Shown here piece by piece: positions 34,434-42,100 of a stretch of 64,000 nt of DNA. The notes under the pieces were generated by a model. That model was not told the origin of the DNA. It saw nothing but the letters and a program-made list of their open reading frames with translations, and made no database searches. A program made the position numbers and the translations under genes. Origin of the DNA: Klenkia sesuvii (GTDB lineage: Bacteria; Actinomycetota; Actinomycetes; Mycobacteriales; Geodermatophilaceae); contig NZ_JBAPLU010000021.1 in assembly GCF_037083825.1 (NCBI RefSeq), positions 1-64,000 on the forward strand, read 5' to 3'. Numbering within the stretch: position 1 is the stretch's first letter; every line of letters begins with the position of its first letter.

Positions 34434-36005
34434 TCAGGGCTGCCAGTTGCCGGTGGCCACGACCACCAGGCCGGGGTCGGGCACGCCGTCGATGTCGAAG
34501 AAGCGCTCCGCCGGGCCGCCGGAGATTTCGGGGAACTGGGCCTGCAGCGTGGCCGCGGCCTGCTCCTGGGTGGCGTCCCCGGCGGTGTAGAAGACCGTGG
34601 TGGTGGCGATGTCACCGCCGCTGTAGAGCCCGGGCTCGAGCACCTGCCAGCCCCCGGCGGCGAAGGTGCTGCCGATGTCGCCGGCCAGGCCGTTGACGTC
34701 GGTGGCGTTGAGGACCGTCACCGGGGCGAACACCGGGACGGCCGGGGTGGTCGGCGCCGCGGTCGTCGGGACCGCCGTGGTCGGCGCCGCCGTGCTGGGT
34801 GGCGCCGTGCTGGCCGGCGCGGAGGTCGGGGTGCTCGCGGCCGACTCGTCGCCGCCGGGCCGCTGGAACGCCCAGACGGCGAGCACGACCAACGCGACCA
34901 CGACCACGACGACCAGGCTCAGCACCAGTCCGCGCGAGGCCCGCCGCCCCTCACCGGGCAGCGGCGGGATCGGGGTGATGCCCTGGCGCCGCTCCTCGCG
35001 CCGGCGCACCGCGTCGACCGCCTGCCGCTCGGCCCGGGTGGCGGCCCGGCCGCCGAGCACACCGGTCTCACCGCTGGCCGGCCCGCGGCCGACCGCCGGC
35101 CGACCGGCACCGTCGGTACCGGGGTCGGTGCGGGGGTCGGTGCCGGGGTCCGTGCGGGGGTCGGTGCGGGGGTCCGTGCGGGGACCGTCGGCCCCGCGCC
35201 GGTCGACGTCGGGGACCTGCCTGGGCGGGACCGGTGGTGGCGGCGGTGGGGTGCTGCGCCGCTCCCCCGACGACGGCACCGCACCCGGGCGGTCGGCGAC
35301 GCGGCGCTCGGCGCCCGACCAGCCGGCCGAGCCCCCCGGCGCACCGCCCGCGCCCCCGTCGGGCGTGCCGCCGGTCGGGGTCGGCGGCTCGAGCGAGGTC
35401 GCCCAGCTGGGCAGCCCCGAGGTGACCGGACCGCGGCCGGCCGGCGGCCGGTTGCCCGGCAGCGGGTCGACCGACGTGCGGGGACCCGACGGCGCCGCGT
35501 CGGCGCGCCCGGTGGGAGGTGCGGTGGACTGCTCGGGGGACGGGTCGGCCGAGGCGTCGGGACGCCCTGCGGAAGGGGCGGGGGGCGGCGTCGGCAGGCC
35601 CCGGGTGGCCGGCGGTGGGACCGCCGGGGTGCGCGGGACCGCTCGCGGCGGCGTCGGGGGCGGCGGGGCCGCACCCGCTCGGCGGCTCACCGGCGGGGAG
35701 GTGTCCTGCCGGCCCGGAGCGGCCGGGATCCCGGCGACGTGGGTGCGCGGCCCGGCCTGGGCGGCGGGCCGGCCGGTGGCACCGGGCTCGACGGCAGGGG
35801 TGCGCCCGGACATGGGGTCGGGCCCCGGGGGCAGCAGGCCCTCGCGGCGGCGCTCGGCGCGGCTGCGCCGACCGAGGGTGCTGGCGTGGTCGTCGGCGTG
35901 GTCGTCGACGGGGTCGTCGAACGGGTGGCCGCCCTGGTCACCGCCCTGGCCGCTGTCGTCGGGGGTGCCGTCGGGCTCACCGTCCGGTACGCCATGCCTC
36001 CCCAC
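34434..36005 (-). CDS. LytR_C domain membrane protein (VirR-like)
   Basis: 523 residues. The N-terminal 330 residues are Pro/Gly/Arg-rich and probably disordered, with a run of RTDP/GTDP repeats. A single membrane helix (SLVVVVVVALVVLAVWAF) near residue 370 is followed by a Thr/Pro linker. A LytR C-terminal domain of about 90 residues ends the protein (VTVLNATDVNGLAGDIGSTFAAGGW ... VVVATGNWQP). The fold is extracytoplasmic and linked to cell-wall glycan attachment or vesicle release in mycobacteria (VirR, Rv0431). The pairing with DUF3263 directly upstream repeats the mycobacterial Rv0430-Rv0431 order. The GTG start lacks a clear ribosome site. Confidence 0.8.
   Translation of the reverse strand: MGRHGVPDGEPDGTPDDSGQGGDQGGHPFDDPVDDHADDHASTLGRRSRAERRREGLLPPGPDPMSGRTPAVEPGATGRPAAQAGPRTHVAGIPAAPGRQDTSPPVSRRAGAAPPPPTPPRAVPRTPAVPPPATRGLPTPPPAPSAGRPDASADPSPEQSTAPPTGRADAAPSGPRTSVDPLPGNRPPAGRGPVTSGLPSWATSLEPPTPTGGTPDGGAGGAPGGSAGWSGAERRVADRPGAVPSSGERRSTPPPPPPVPPRQVPDVDRRGADGPRTDPRTDPRTDPGTDPRTDPGTDGAGRPAVGRGPASGETGVLGGRAATRAERQAVDAVRRREERRQGITPIPPLPGEGRRASRGLVLSLVVVVVVALVVLAVWAFQRPGGDESAASTPTSAPASTAPPSTAAPTTAVPTTAAPTTPAVPVFAPVTVLNATDVNGLAGDIGSTFAAGGWQVLEPGLYSGGDIATTTVFYTAGDATQEQAAATLQAQFPEISGGPAERFFDIDGVPDPGLVVVATGNWQP
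35120..35183. repeat. 12-bp tandem repeats encoding RTDP/GTDP units
   Basis: GGGGTCGGTGCG-like units repeat about five times in frame inside the disordered part of the LytR_C gene. They give four-residue (R/G)TDP repeats; length changes would keep the frame. Confidence 0.7.
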
Positions 36006-36026
36006 GGTGATCGAGACTAGTCGGCG

Positions 36027-36386
36027 TCAGAGGTCGGTGCCCAGGGTGCGGGCCGAGCGCCGCCGCTGCCGGGTCGCGCGCATGCGCCGCAGCCGACGGA
36101 CCAGCAGCGGGTCGAGCGCGAGCGCCTCGGGCCGGTCGATGACGCCGTTGAGCACCTGGTAGTAACGGGTCGCCGAGAGCCCGAACTGCTCCTTGATGGC
36201 GGCCTCCTTCGACCCGGCGTGGCGCCACCACTGGCGCTCGAAGGCCAACACGTCGCGCTCGCGCCGGGGCAGCCCCGCGGCCGCACCGCCGTCCTGCTCG
36301 ACGGGCCCGTCGCCGGCCGGACCGGCCGGCCCGGCCTGCCCGGCGGGGTGCTCGGGGTCGGGGGCAGGGAGGGCGTCGCTGCTCAT
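36027..36386 (-). CDS. DUF3263 domain protein
   Basis: A 119-residue protein. After a Pro/Gly-rich start comes the DUF3263 core (RRERDVLAFERQWWRHAGSKEAAIKEQFGLSATRYYQVLNGVIDRPEALALDPLLVRRLRR), which has helix-turn-helix character and is actinobacteria-specific. A DNA-binding role is suspected but unproven. CAGGAG precedes the ATG. The gene ends 21 bases before the LytR_C start and is surely co-transcribed with it. Confidence 0.85.
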   Translation of the reverse strand: MSSDALPAPDPEHPAGQAGPAGPAGDGPVEQDGGAAAGLPRRERDVLAFERQWWRHAGSKEAAIKEQFGLSATRYYQVLNGVIDRPEALALDPLLVRRLRRMRATRQRRRSARTLGTDL

Positions 36387-36465
36387 GGGTGGAGTCTCCT
36401 GCGTGGGTGGGGGCGGTGGCGAACCGGACGGGGTGCGGGGGCAGGTAGCCCGCCCGAGCCGCCGC

Positions 36466-37380
36466 TCACAGGCCCGCCGGGGCCGGCACGGGGACGGCCC
36501 GCCGGGCCGCGCGGCCGGCCCGCAGGCCGTCCACGGTGAAGATGACCAGTGCGAGCCAGACGACGGAGAAGCCCACCACCCGGGCTGGTGGCATCGGCTC
36601 CCCGTTGACGAACACCCCGATGGCCAGCTGCATCAACGGGGTGACGTACTGCAGGAGACCCACGGTGCTCAGCGGGATGCGCCGGGTGGAGGCCGCGAAC
36701 AGTAGCAGGGGCACCGCGGTGGCGATGCCGGAGCTGGCCAGCAGCAGCAGGTGCCCGGCGCCCGCGTCCTCGAGGGAACCGGCGCCGCGCACCTGCAGCA
36801 CCACCAGCACGACCAGCGCGGGGAGGACCAGCAGCAGCGTCTCGACGAAGAGGCCGGGCGCGGCCGCGACCCGCACGAGCTTCTTCATGAGCCCGTACGT
36901 CGCGAAGGTGCCGGCCAGCAGCAGCGCGATCCACGGTGGGCGGCCGTTGTCCACCGTGAGCACCACGACCGCGACCGCGGCGGTGCCTACGGCCACCCAC
37001 TGCAGGGCGCGCAGCCGCTCGCCCAGGAACGCCACGCCCAGCAGCACGCTGACCAGCGGGTTGATGAAGTAGCCGAGCGACGTCTCGACGACGTGCCCGG
37101 CGTTGACCGCCAGCACGAAGGTCAGCCAGTTGCCGGTGACGAGCACGGCGGCGCCGGCCAGGATGAGCACCGTTGGGCGGTCGGCCAGCGCCTGCCGCAC
37201 GGCCGGCCACGACCGCAGCGCGGTGAGCAGCAGCGCGACGAAGACGAGGGACCACACGATGCGGTGCGCGACGATCTCGACCCCGCCGGCGGGCTCGAGC
37301 AGCGGGAAGTACAGCGGGAAGGCGCCCCACAGCCCGTAGGCGGCCAGCCCCAGCAGGACGCCGGTGCGCCGATCGCTCAT
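36466..37380 (-). CDS. rarD: EamA family transporter RarD
   Basis: 304 residues with ten predicted helices in two EamA halves. The start GLAAYGLWGAFPLYFPLLEPAGGVEIVAHRIVWSL and ETSLGYFINPLVSVLLGV are characteristic of RarD. Substrate is unknown; the family exports small metabolites or confers chloramphenicol sensitivity phenotypes. ATG at 37380 is preferred because the hydrophobic part begins six residues later. Confidence 0.88.
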   Translation of the reverse strand: MSDRRTGVLLGLAAYGLWGAFPLYFPLLEPAGGVEIVAHRIVWSLVFVALLLTALRSWPAVRQALADRPTVLILAGAAVLVTGNWLTFVLAVNAGHVVETSLGYFINPLVSVLLGVAFLGERLRALQWVAVGTAAVAVVVLTVDNGRPPWIALLLAGTFATYGLMKKLVRVAAAPGLFVETLLLVLPALVVLVVLQVRGAGSLEDAGAGHLLLLASSGIATAVPLLLFAASTRRIPLSTVGLLQYVTPLMQLAIGVFVNGEPMPPARVVGFSVVWLALVIFTVDGLRAGRAARRAVPVPAPAGL

Positions 37381-37448
37381 GCCGGGAACAGTAGGGCCGC
37401 GCACCGACAGTTCCGCGGGGCGGTAGGGACGACGAGAGGACCCCGCGC

Positions 37449-37610
37449 GTGGACGTGGCACCCCTGCTGGCGCTGGCCGTCGCGGCGGTGGCGGTCACCG
37501 CGGTGGCCCGCCGGCTGGGCTGGCAGGCACCGCTGCTGCTCGTGCTGGTGGGCTTCGCGGCCAGCTTCGTGCCCGGGGTGCCCGAGTTCGCCATCGACGG
37601 CGACCTCGTG
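37449..37610 (+). pseudogene. Truncated Na+/H+ antiporter (CPA1-type) relic
   Basis: GTG at 37449, preceded by GAGAGGA, opens a frame whose first 54 residues (two hydrophobic helices, then GFAASFVPGVPEFAID) match the N-terminus of actinobacterial CPA1 antiporters, normally 500 or more residues. After DGDLV the similarity stops and the frame runs on as low-complexity sequence antisense to the next gene. The rest of the antiporter is missing, so a deletion or rearrangement junction lies near 37610. The intact ribosome site suggests a recent event. Confidence 0.6.
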
Positions 37611-37627
37611 GGTGGGCCGGCTCTGGG

Positions 37628-38200
37628 TCACGCCAGCGCGAGCACGACCCCCAGCGCCGCCCCGGCCAGCAGCAGTCCGACCATCGCCAGCACGCGCACG
37701 GTGGCGCCGGGGTGCCCGTTGGCCGGGGCGTCGGGTCGGGTGGGCATCCCCCAGACGCCGGCCGCGCCGCGCGGCACCGTGTAGCGCCCCTGCTCCTGGC
37801 CGGCCCAGACCGCCCGCCCCACGACGTCGACCACGGCGGGCCCGGCCTTGTGCAGCGCCCGGGACTCGACCGTCACCCCGCCGACGTCGTCGCGCAGCAC
37901 CACCTGCGTGGCCCGCGCGTTGGCCGTGGACCCGACCGCGGTCAACCGGGCCAGGTCGACGCCCTGCCGGCCCAGCAACCCGGTGCCCTCGAGCACCCGG
38001 CCGTCGCAGCGGACCGACCAGACCGTGTCCTGCCAGATGAACCCCATCGCGAGCAGGGCGAGGATGGCCGGCAGGAACCACAGCACCACCTGCACCTTGC
38101 TGCCGCCGAACCAGGCGACCTCGTAGCCGCCGAACACCGACGCCCCCAGGAGCAGTGCGCCGAGCAGGACCAGCACGCCCGTCCGCAGCCCCGGCGGCAC
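37628..38200 (-). CDS. Membrane protein of unknown function, probably frameshifted at its 5' end
   Basis: About 190 residues from GTG at 38200: two helices near the start (TGVLVLLGALLLGASVFGGYEV, VLWFLPAILALLAMGF), a soluble part, and a C-terminal helix (VRVLAMVGLLLAGAALGVVLALA). In another frame a GTG at 38283 opens a typical Pro/Gln/Tyr-rich leader (QPSQPPYGQPQYGPPPG). One extra C in the CCCC run near 38220 would join it in frame to RPLGEPQRVPPGL. So the natural gene likely spans 37628-38283 and carries a one-base deletion or sequencing error. No family is recognised. Confidence 0.6.
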   Translation of the reverse strand: MPPGLRTGVLVLLGALLLGASVFGGYEVAWFGGSKVQVVLWFLPAILALLAMGFIWQDTVWSVRCDGRVLEGTGLLGRQGVDLARLTAVGSTANARATQVVLRDDVGGVTVESRALHKAGPAVVDVVGRAVWAGQEQGRYTVPRGAAGVWGMPTRPDAPANGHPGATVRVLAMVGLLLAGAALGVVLALA

Positions 38201-38318
38201 CCGCTGGGGCTCGCCGAGGGGCCGACCAGGCCCGGGGGCGGACCGTACTGGGGCTGTCCGTATGGGGGCTGCGAGGGCTGCACCGGGGCATCGTGCCACC
38301 GCCCTCCCCCGGCTCAGG

Positions 38319-38765
38319 TCAGTTGGCGTCCTGGACCGTGAGCAGGTCGAGCACCTCGGCGGCGTCGGTGGCCGCACGCAGCCGGGCCGCCCGGTCGGGG
38401 TCCAGCAGCACCTCGGCGAGCGCGGCCAGCACCGGCAGGTGTCCCTCGCCGACCGCGGCGATGCCGATCACCACGTGTGCGGTCCCGTTGCCCCAGTCGA
38501 CGCCGCCGGGGTAGCGGACGACGGTCATCGCATCGGCGCGCACCGCGGCCTTCCCGCTGGCCGTGCCGTGCGGGATGGCCACACCCTCACCCATGTAGGT
38601 CGAGACCGACGCCTCGCGCTCGAGCATCGAGTCGGTGTAGGAGGGGTCGACGGCGCCGGCCGCGACCAGCAGCTCCCCGGCCTGGCGCACGGCCTCGGTG
38701 CGGTCGGCCGCCCGTTCGTCGAGCCGGATGCGGGAGGGGTCCAGCAGCCCCCCGAGGTCAGCCAT
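38319..38765 (-). CDS. PTS EIIA component, mannitol/fructose type
   Basis: A 148-residue cytosolic phosphocarrier. The phosphorylatable His is in GEGVAIPHGT near residue 66, the hallmark of the mannitol/fructose EIIA fold. It would accept phosphate from HPr and pass it to EIIB. The start overlaps the EIIB gene by 8 bases, so the two are coupled. No EIIC, EI or HPr gene is present in the window. Confidence 0.88.
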   Translation of the reverse strand: MADLGGLLDPSRIRLDERAADRTEAVRQAGELLVAAGAVDPSYTDSMLEREASVSTYMGEGVAIPHGTASGKAAVRADAMTVVRYPGGVDWGNGTAHVVIGIAAVGEGHLPVLAALAEVLLDPDRAARLRAATDAAEVLDLLTVQDAN

Positions 38766-39066
38766 CGATGGTGGTGCCGCCGTGGATGGCAGCCACGACG
38801 TCGTCGACCGCCGGGTCGCCCACGAAAGCGGTGAACGCCACCACCGGCCGGTCGCCGGCGTGCGTCCGGGTGCGGTCGACGAGCTTGCTGTGGGTCAGCA
38901 CCAGGTCGGCGTCGGCCGGGATGGCGTCGAGCGGGCTGTGCTCGATGACCACGCCGTTGTCCTTCAGCCGCTTCTTGAGCTGGTTGGCCATGAGCACGCT
39001 GCTGCCCATGCCCGCGTCGCAGGCGATGACCAGCTTGCGGACCTGCGAACCTTCGACGCTCGGCAT
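38758..39066 (-). CDS. PTS EIIB component, mannitol/lactose type
   Basis: A 102-residue protein with the phosphocysteine P-loop KLVIACDAGMGSSVLMAN near the N-terminus. This matches the EIIB-mannitol fold, in which Cys receives phosphate from EIIA. Normally this domain is joined to or followed by a membrane EIIC; here it stands alone, coupled only to EIIA. Confidence 0.88.
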   Translation of the reverse strand: MPSVEGSQVRKLVIACDAGMGSSVLMANQLKKRLKDNGVVIEHSPLDAIPADADLVLTHSKLVDRTRTHAGDRPVVAFTAFVGDPAVDDVVAAIHGGTTIDG

Positions 39067-39131
39067 GGGGGCTCCTGCTCGACGGGGGACGGCCGCGCCC
39101 AGCTTCCCATCCCTCCGCCCACGGCGCGGGG

Positions 39132-39893
39132 TCAGACCCGCCGCACCCGCGGCCCCGCCTCGGCGAGCTCGGCGGCCGTGCGGGCGTCCAGCCCGGTGTC
39201 GGTGATGAGCAGGTCGACGGCGTCGAGCTCGGCGAAGCGGGCGAAGTGGTCGCGGCCGACCTTGGTGTGGTCGGCCAGCAGCACCACGCGCCGGGCCGCG
39301 GCCACCATCGCGGTCTTCACCGCCGCCTCGGCCGGGTCGGGGGTGGTGAGCCCGCGCTCGACCGAGACCCCGTTGGTCGCCAGCAGCGCGAGGTCGACGT
39401 AGATCCCCGACAGGGCCGACAGCGCCCAGGGGTCGACCGAGGCCAGCGTGCGCCCGCGCACCCGGCCGCCCAGCAGCAGCACGGTCAGGTTCGGGAAGGA
39501 GGCCAGCCGCCCGGCCAGCGACAGCGCGTTGGTCACCACCGTCAGCTCGCGGTCGGTGGGCATGAGGTCTCCCAGCCGGGCGGTCGTGGTGCCGGCGTCG
39601 ATGAGCACCGCACCCTCGTCGGGCAGCTCCGCGATGGCCGCCTTGGCGATGCGCTCCTTCTCCGCGGTGAGCACGACGTCGCGGGCGGCGACCGGCGGCT
39701 CGAAGCCCAGCCGCTCCACCGGGATCGCCCCGCCGTGCACGCGGCGCAGCACGCCGACCCGCTCGAGAGCCGTGAGGTCCTTGCGGATGGTCTCCGGTGC
39801 GACGTCCAGCTCGACGGCCAGCTCGCTGACCTCGACCCGGCCGACGGCTCGAGCTGCCCGCAGGATGTGCTCCTGCCGTTCCTCCGCGTACAC
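39132..39893 (-). CDS. DeoR/GlpR family transcriptional regulator
   Basis: 253 residues. The N-terminal winged helix reads ERQEHILRAARAVGRVEVSELAVELDVAPETIRKDL, the DeoR signature, and the C-terminal sensor domain (VLIDAGTTTARL, TNALSLAG, LLGGRVRGRT) binds phosphosugars. GTG at 39893 has GGGGGAGCGC directly upstream and is preferred over the longer frame. It lies 65 bases upstream of EIIB in the same direction, so it probably controls the PTS genes in response to a phosphosugar. Confidence 0.85.
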   Translation of the reverse strand: MYAEERQEHILRAARAVGRVEVSELAVELDVAPETIRKDLTALERVGVLRRVHGGAIPVERLGFEPPVAARDVVLTAEKERIAKAAIAELPDEGAVLIDAGTTTARLGDLMPTDRELTVVTNALSLAGRLASFPNLTVLLLGGRVRGRTLASVDPWALSALSGIYVDLALLATNGVSVERGLTTPDPAEAAVKTAMVAAARRVVLLADHTKVGRDHFARFAELDAVDLLITDTGLDARTAAELAEAGPRVRRV

Positions 39894-40016
39894 GCGCTCC
39901 CCCTGGTCGACCCTGCTGGGGCAGTGCTTACGGGCCGGGGCGGGCGCAGTCAAGGCCGAACGGTCAGGCCGCCGGTGGCGCGCGTCACGCCCCGTACCGG
40001 CCTATCGTCGGCAGGC

Positions 40017-40415
40017 GTGGCGAACGCGCGGCCCGGTCCGGCCCGGTGGGTCTGGTACGCCCTCGGCGGCGGGCTGCCCCGTCGGTACGCCGACTGGGTG
40101 CTCGCCGACACCACCGGCCCGAGGTGGGCGGTGCGCCACCTGCTGCGTGCCCTGGTGCAGCTGAGCCCGGTGCTGCTGGTCTGCCTGCTCGCCGTCCCCG
40201 TGCCGCTGTCCTACCGGCTGGCCGCCTGCGGCGGCGGGGTGCTGCTCGGGCTGCTGTTCTCCGCCGCCTACATGACCGAGACCACCGAGCACCGCGCCGT
40301 CAAGGCGGGGTGGCCGCCGGGCACGACCCGGCGGGTGCGCGAGGAGCGCGCCGAACGGGCGGCCGTCGAGCGCGGTGCCCGGTACCGCCGGGACGGCGCG
40401 GGCTCCTTCGACTGA
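40017..40415 (+). CDS. DUF5313 family membrane protein
   Basis: A 132-residue protein matching the actinobacterial DUF5313 pattern: RPGPARWVWYALGGGLPRRYADWVLADTTG, two central helices (LVQLSPVLLVCLLAVPVPLS, VLLGLLFSAAYMTETTEHR), and a basic C-terminal tail. Function is unknown. Its stop codon ends exactly where the convergent tRNA-Thr discriminator base lies. Confidence 0.8.
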   Translation: MANARPGPARWVWYALGGGLPRRYADWVLADTTGPRWAVRHLLRALVQLSPVLLVCLLAVPVPLSYRLAACGGGVLLGLLFSAAYMTETTEHRAVKAGWPPGTTRRVREERAERAAVERGARYRRDGAGSFD

Positions 40416-40486
40416 GCCCCGTGTCCGGATCGAACGGACGACCTTCCGCTTACAAGGCGGGTGCTCTACCACTGAGCTAACGGGGC
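40415..40486 (-). tRNA. tRNA-Thr (anticodon UGU)
   Basis: Read on the minus strand: a 7-bp acceptor stem (GCCCCGT with ACGGGGC), D-arm GCTCAGTGGTAGAGC, anticodon loop CTTGTAA giving TGT, and T-arm GTTCGATCC within a 5-bp stem. No CCA is encoded. The anticodon reads ACA/ACG codons, which are rare here. The 3' end touches the stop codon of the convergent DUF5313 gene. Confidence 0.92.
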
Positions 40487-40663
40487 GGGTGGTGACGGGG
40501 CGGGCTGCCCGCAGCACGTTACCGGCCGGCCGGGCGCGGGCCGACCGCACCGGGTCACGCCGTCCAGCATCCTCACAGGCCACGTGCAGCGCCGGGATAG
40601 CCCCGGCGCCCATGGTGGGACCAGCGAGCGGAGAGGCCCTCGCGACGTGGGGAGGAACCACCA

Positions 40664-42031
40664 GTGACCGAGCAGAACCGTCCCGGCGACGAGGCCGGAC
40701 AGCACGTCGACCGGTACCCGGGCCTGCCGGCGCAGCCCCAGAGCCAGCAGCCGCCGCACCCCCAGGCCCCGCACCCCCAGGGGCAGTACCCGCAGGGTCC
40801 GTACCCGCAGGCGCCGCGCCCCCAGGCCCCGTACCAGGGCTGGACCGGTCAGCCGCAGACCCCGGGTGGCCACGTCGGCCCGCCCCCGGCCTTCACCCCG
40901 CCTGCGGCACCGACCCCGCCGACCCCCCGGGCCCGCAGCGGCCGCTGGCGCATCGCCGTGGCCGGGCTGGCCGCCGGCGCCCTCATCGGCGGCGGCGCCG
41001 GCGCCGGGGTGGCCACCCTGGTCAGCACCCACGGGTCCGGGGCGGCCGCGGCGACGGCGGCGCAGAACGTGGTCATCACCGACCCGCAGGACGCGACGTC
41101 GGCCACCGCCGCCGCGGCCAAGGCCGAGCCCAGCGTCGTCACCGTCTACGTCACCGACCGCTCCGGCGCCGGGTCGGGCTCGGGCGTGGTGCTCACCGCC
41201 GACGGCTACGTGCTGACCAACAACCACGTGGTGTCCCTGGACAGCAGCACCAGCTCCGCCACGGTGCAGGTCACCACCTCCGACGGCACCCTCTACGACG
41301 CCACGGTGGTCGGCACCGACCCGACGTCGGACCTGGCCGTCATCAAGCTCGACGGCGCCTCGGACCTGACCCCGGCCACCTTCGCCGACTCGAGCAAGGT
41401 GCAGGTCGGCGACCAGGCCGTGGCGATCGGTGCCCCGCTGGGGCTGTCCAACACCGTGACCACCGGCATCGTCAGCGCCCTCGACCGCGCCGTGGCCACC
41501 GGGTCGGACCAGAGCACCACCGTCATCGACGCCATCCAGACCGACGCCGCGATCAACCCGGGCAACTCCGGCGGCGCCCTGGTCGACGCCGCCGGCGAGG
41601 TCATCGGCATCAACTCGGCGATCGCCACGGTGGCCGGCGGGCAGGGTGCGCAGCAGTCGCAGAGCGGCAACATCGGCGTCGGGTTCGCCATCCCGGCCGA
41701 CACCGCCCAGCGGGTGGCCGGGCAGATCATCCGGGACGGGCACGCCACCCACGCCCTGCTCGGGGTCAGCGCGCAGACCGCGTCGGCCAGCGGCTCCGAG
41801 GTCGGCGAGGGCGCCCAGGTGGCCCAGGTCGCCTCGGGGGGCCCGGCCGCCGAGGCCGGCATCCAGGTGGGCGACGTCATCACGGCGATCGGCGACCGGG
41901 AGATCACGACCTCCACCGAGCTGACCGCCGCGGTGCGCAGCGCCTCGCCGGGTGACCAGGTGACGCTGACCGTGCGGCGCGGCAGCAGCACCGACACCGT
42001 CGACGTCGTGCTCGGGTCCGCCTCGAGCTAG
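40664..42031 (+). CDS. HtrA-like trypsin/PDZ serine protease
   Basis: 455 residues. The cytoplasmic Pro/Gln-rich N-terminus (1-95) is followed by a single membrane helix (about 96-118). The trypsin-like domain lies outside, with His188 (LTNNHVV), Asp223 (TSDLAVI) and Ser302 (NPGNSGGAL). A PDZ domain covers about 350-445 (QVGDVITAIGDREI). It should degrade or refold envelope proteins under stress. GTG at 40664 has GGAGGAACC upstream. A hairpin with an 8-bp stem (GCGCCGGG...CCCGGCGC) lies near 40590-40611 in the leader. Followed by a strong terminator. Confidence 0.9.
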   Translation: MTEQNRPGDEAGQHVDRYPGLPAQPQSQQPPHPQAPHPQGQYPQGPYPQAPRPQAPYQGWTGQPQTPGGHVGPPPAFTPPAAPTPPTPRARSGRWRIAVAGLAAGALIGGGAGAGVATLVSTHGSGAAAATAAQNVVITDPQDATSATAAAAKAEPSVVTVYVTDRSGAGSGSGVVLTADGYVLTNNHVVSLDSSTSSATVQVTTSDGTLYDATVVGTDPTSDLAVIKLDGASDLTPATFADSSKVQVGDQAVAIGAPLGLSNTVTTGIVSALDRAVATGSDQSTTVIDAIQTDAAINPGNSGGALVDAAGEVIGINSAIATVAGGQGAQQSQSGNIGVGFAIPADTAQRVAGQIIRDGHATHALLGVSAQTASASGSEVGEGAQVAQVASGGPAAEAGIQVGDVITAIGDREITTSTELTAAVRSASPGDQVTLTVRRGSSTDTVDVVLGSASS

Positions 42032-42050
42032 CAGCCGGGTCCTCCCCGAG

Positions 42051-42081
42051 GGGGCCGGTACCGCCACGCGGTACCGGCCCC
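42051..42081 (+). terminator. Hairpin terminator after the HtrA-like protease
   Basis: A perfect 13-bp stem (GGGGCCGGTACCG) with a 5-base loop lies 20 bases after the stop codon and 20 before the next start. Confidence 0.85.
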
Positions 42082-42100
42082 TGCTGCATAGCCTGACCCG

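Noticed and set aside
35120..35183. Short regular repeats that might suggest a CRISPR array
   Set aside because: Units are 12 bp, contiguous with no spacers, in frame inside the LytR_C gene, and no cas genes are present in the window.
40590..40611. Terminator of tRNA-Thr
   Set aside because: The hairpin lies on the 5' side of the minus-strand tRNA, so it cannot end it; it is noted only as part of the protease leader.
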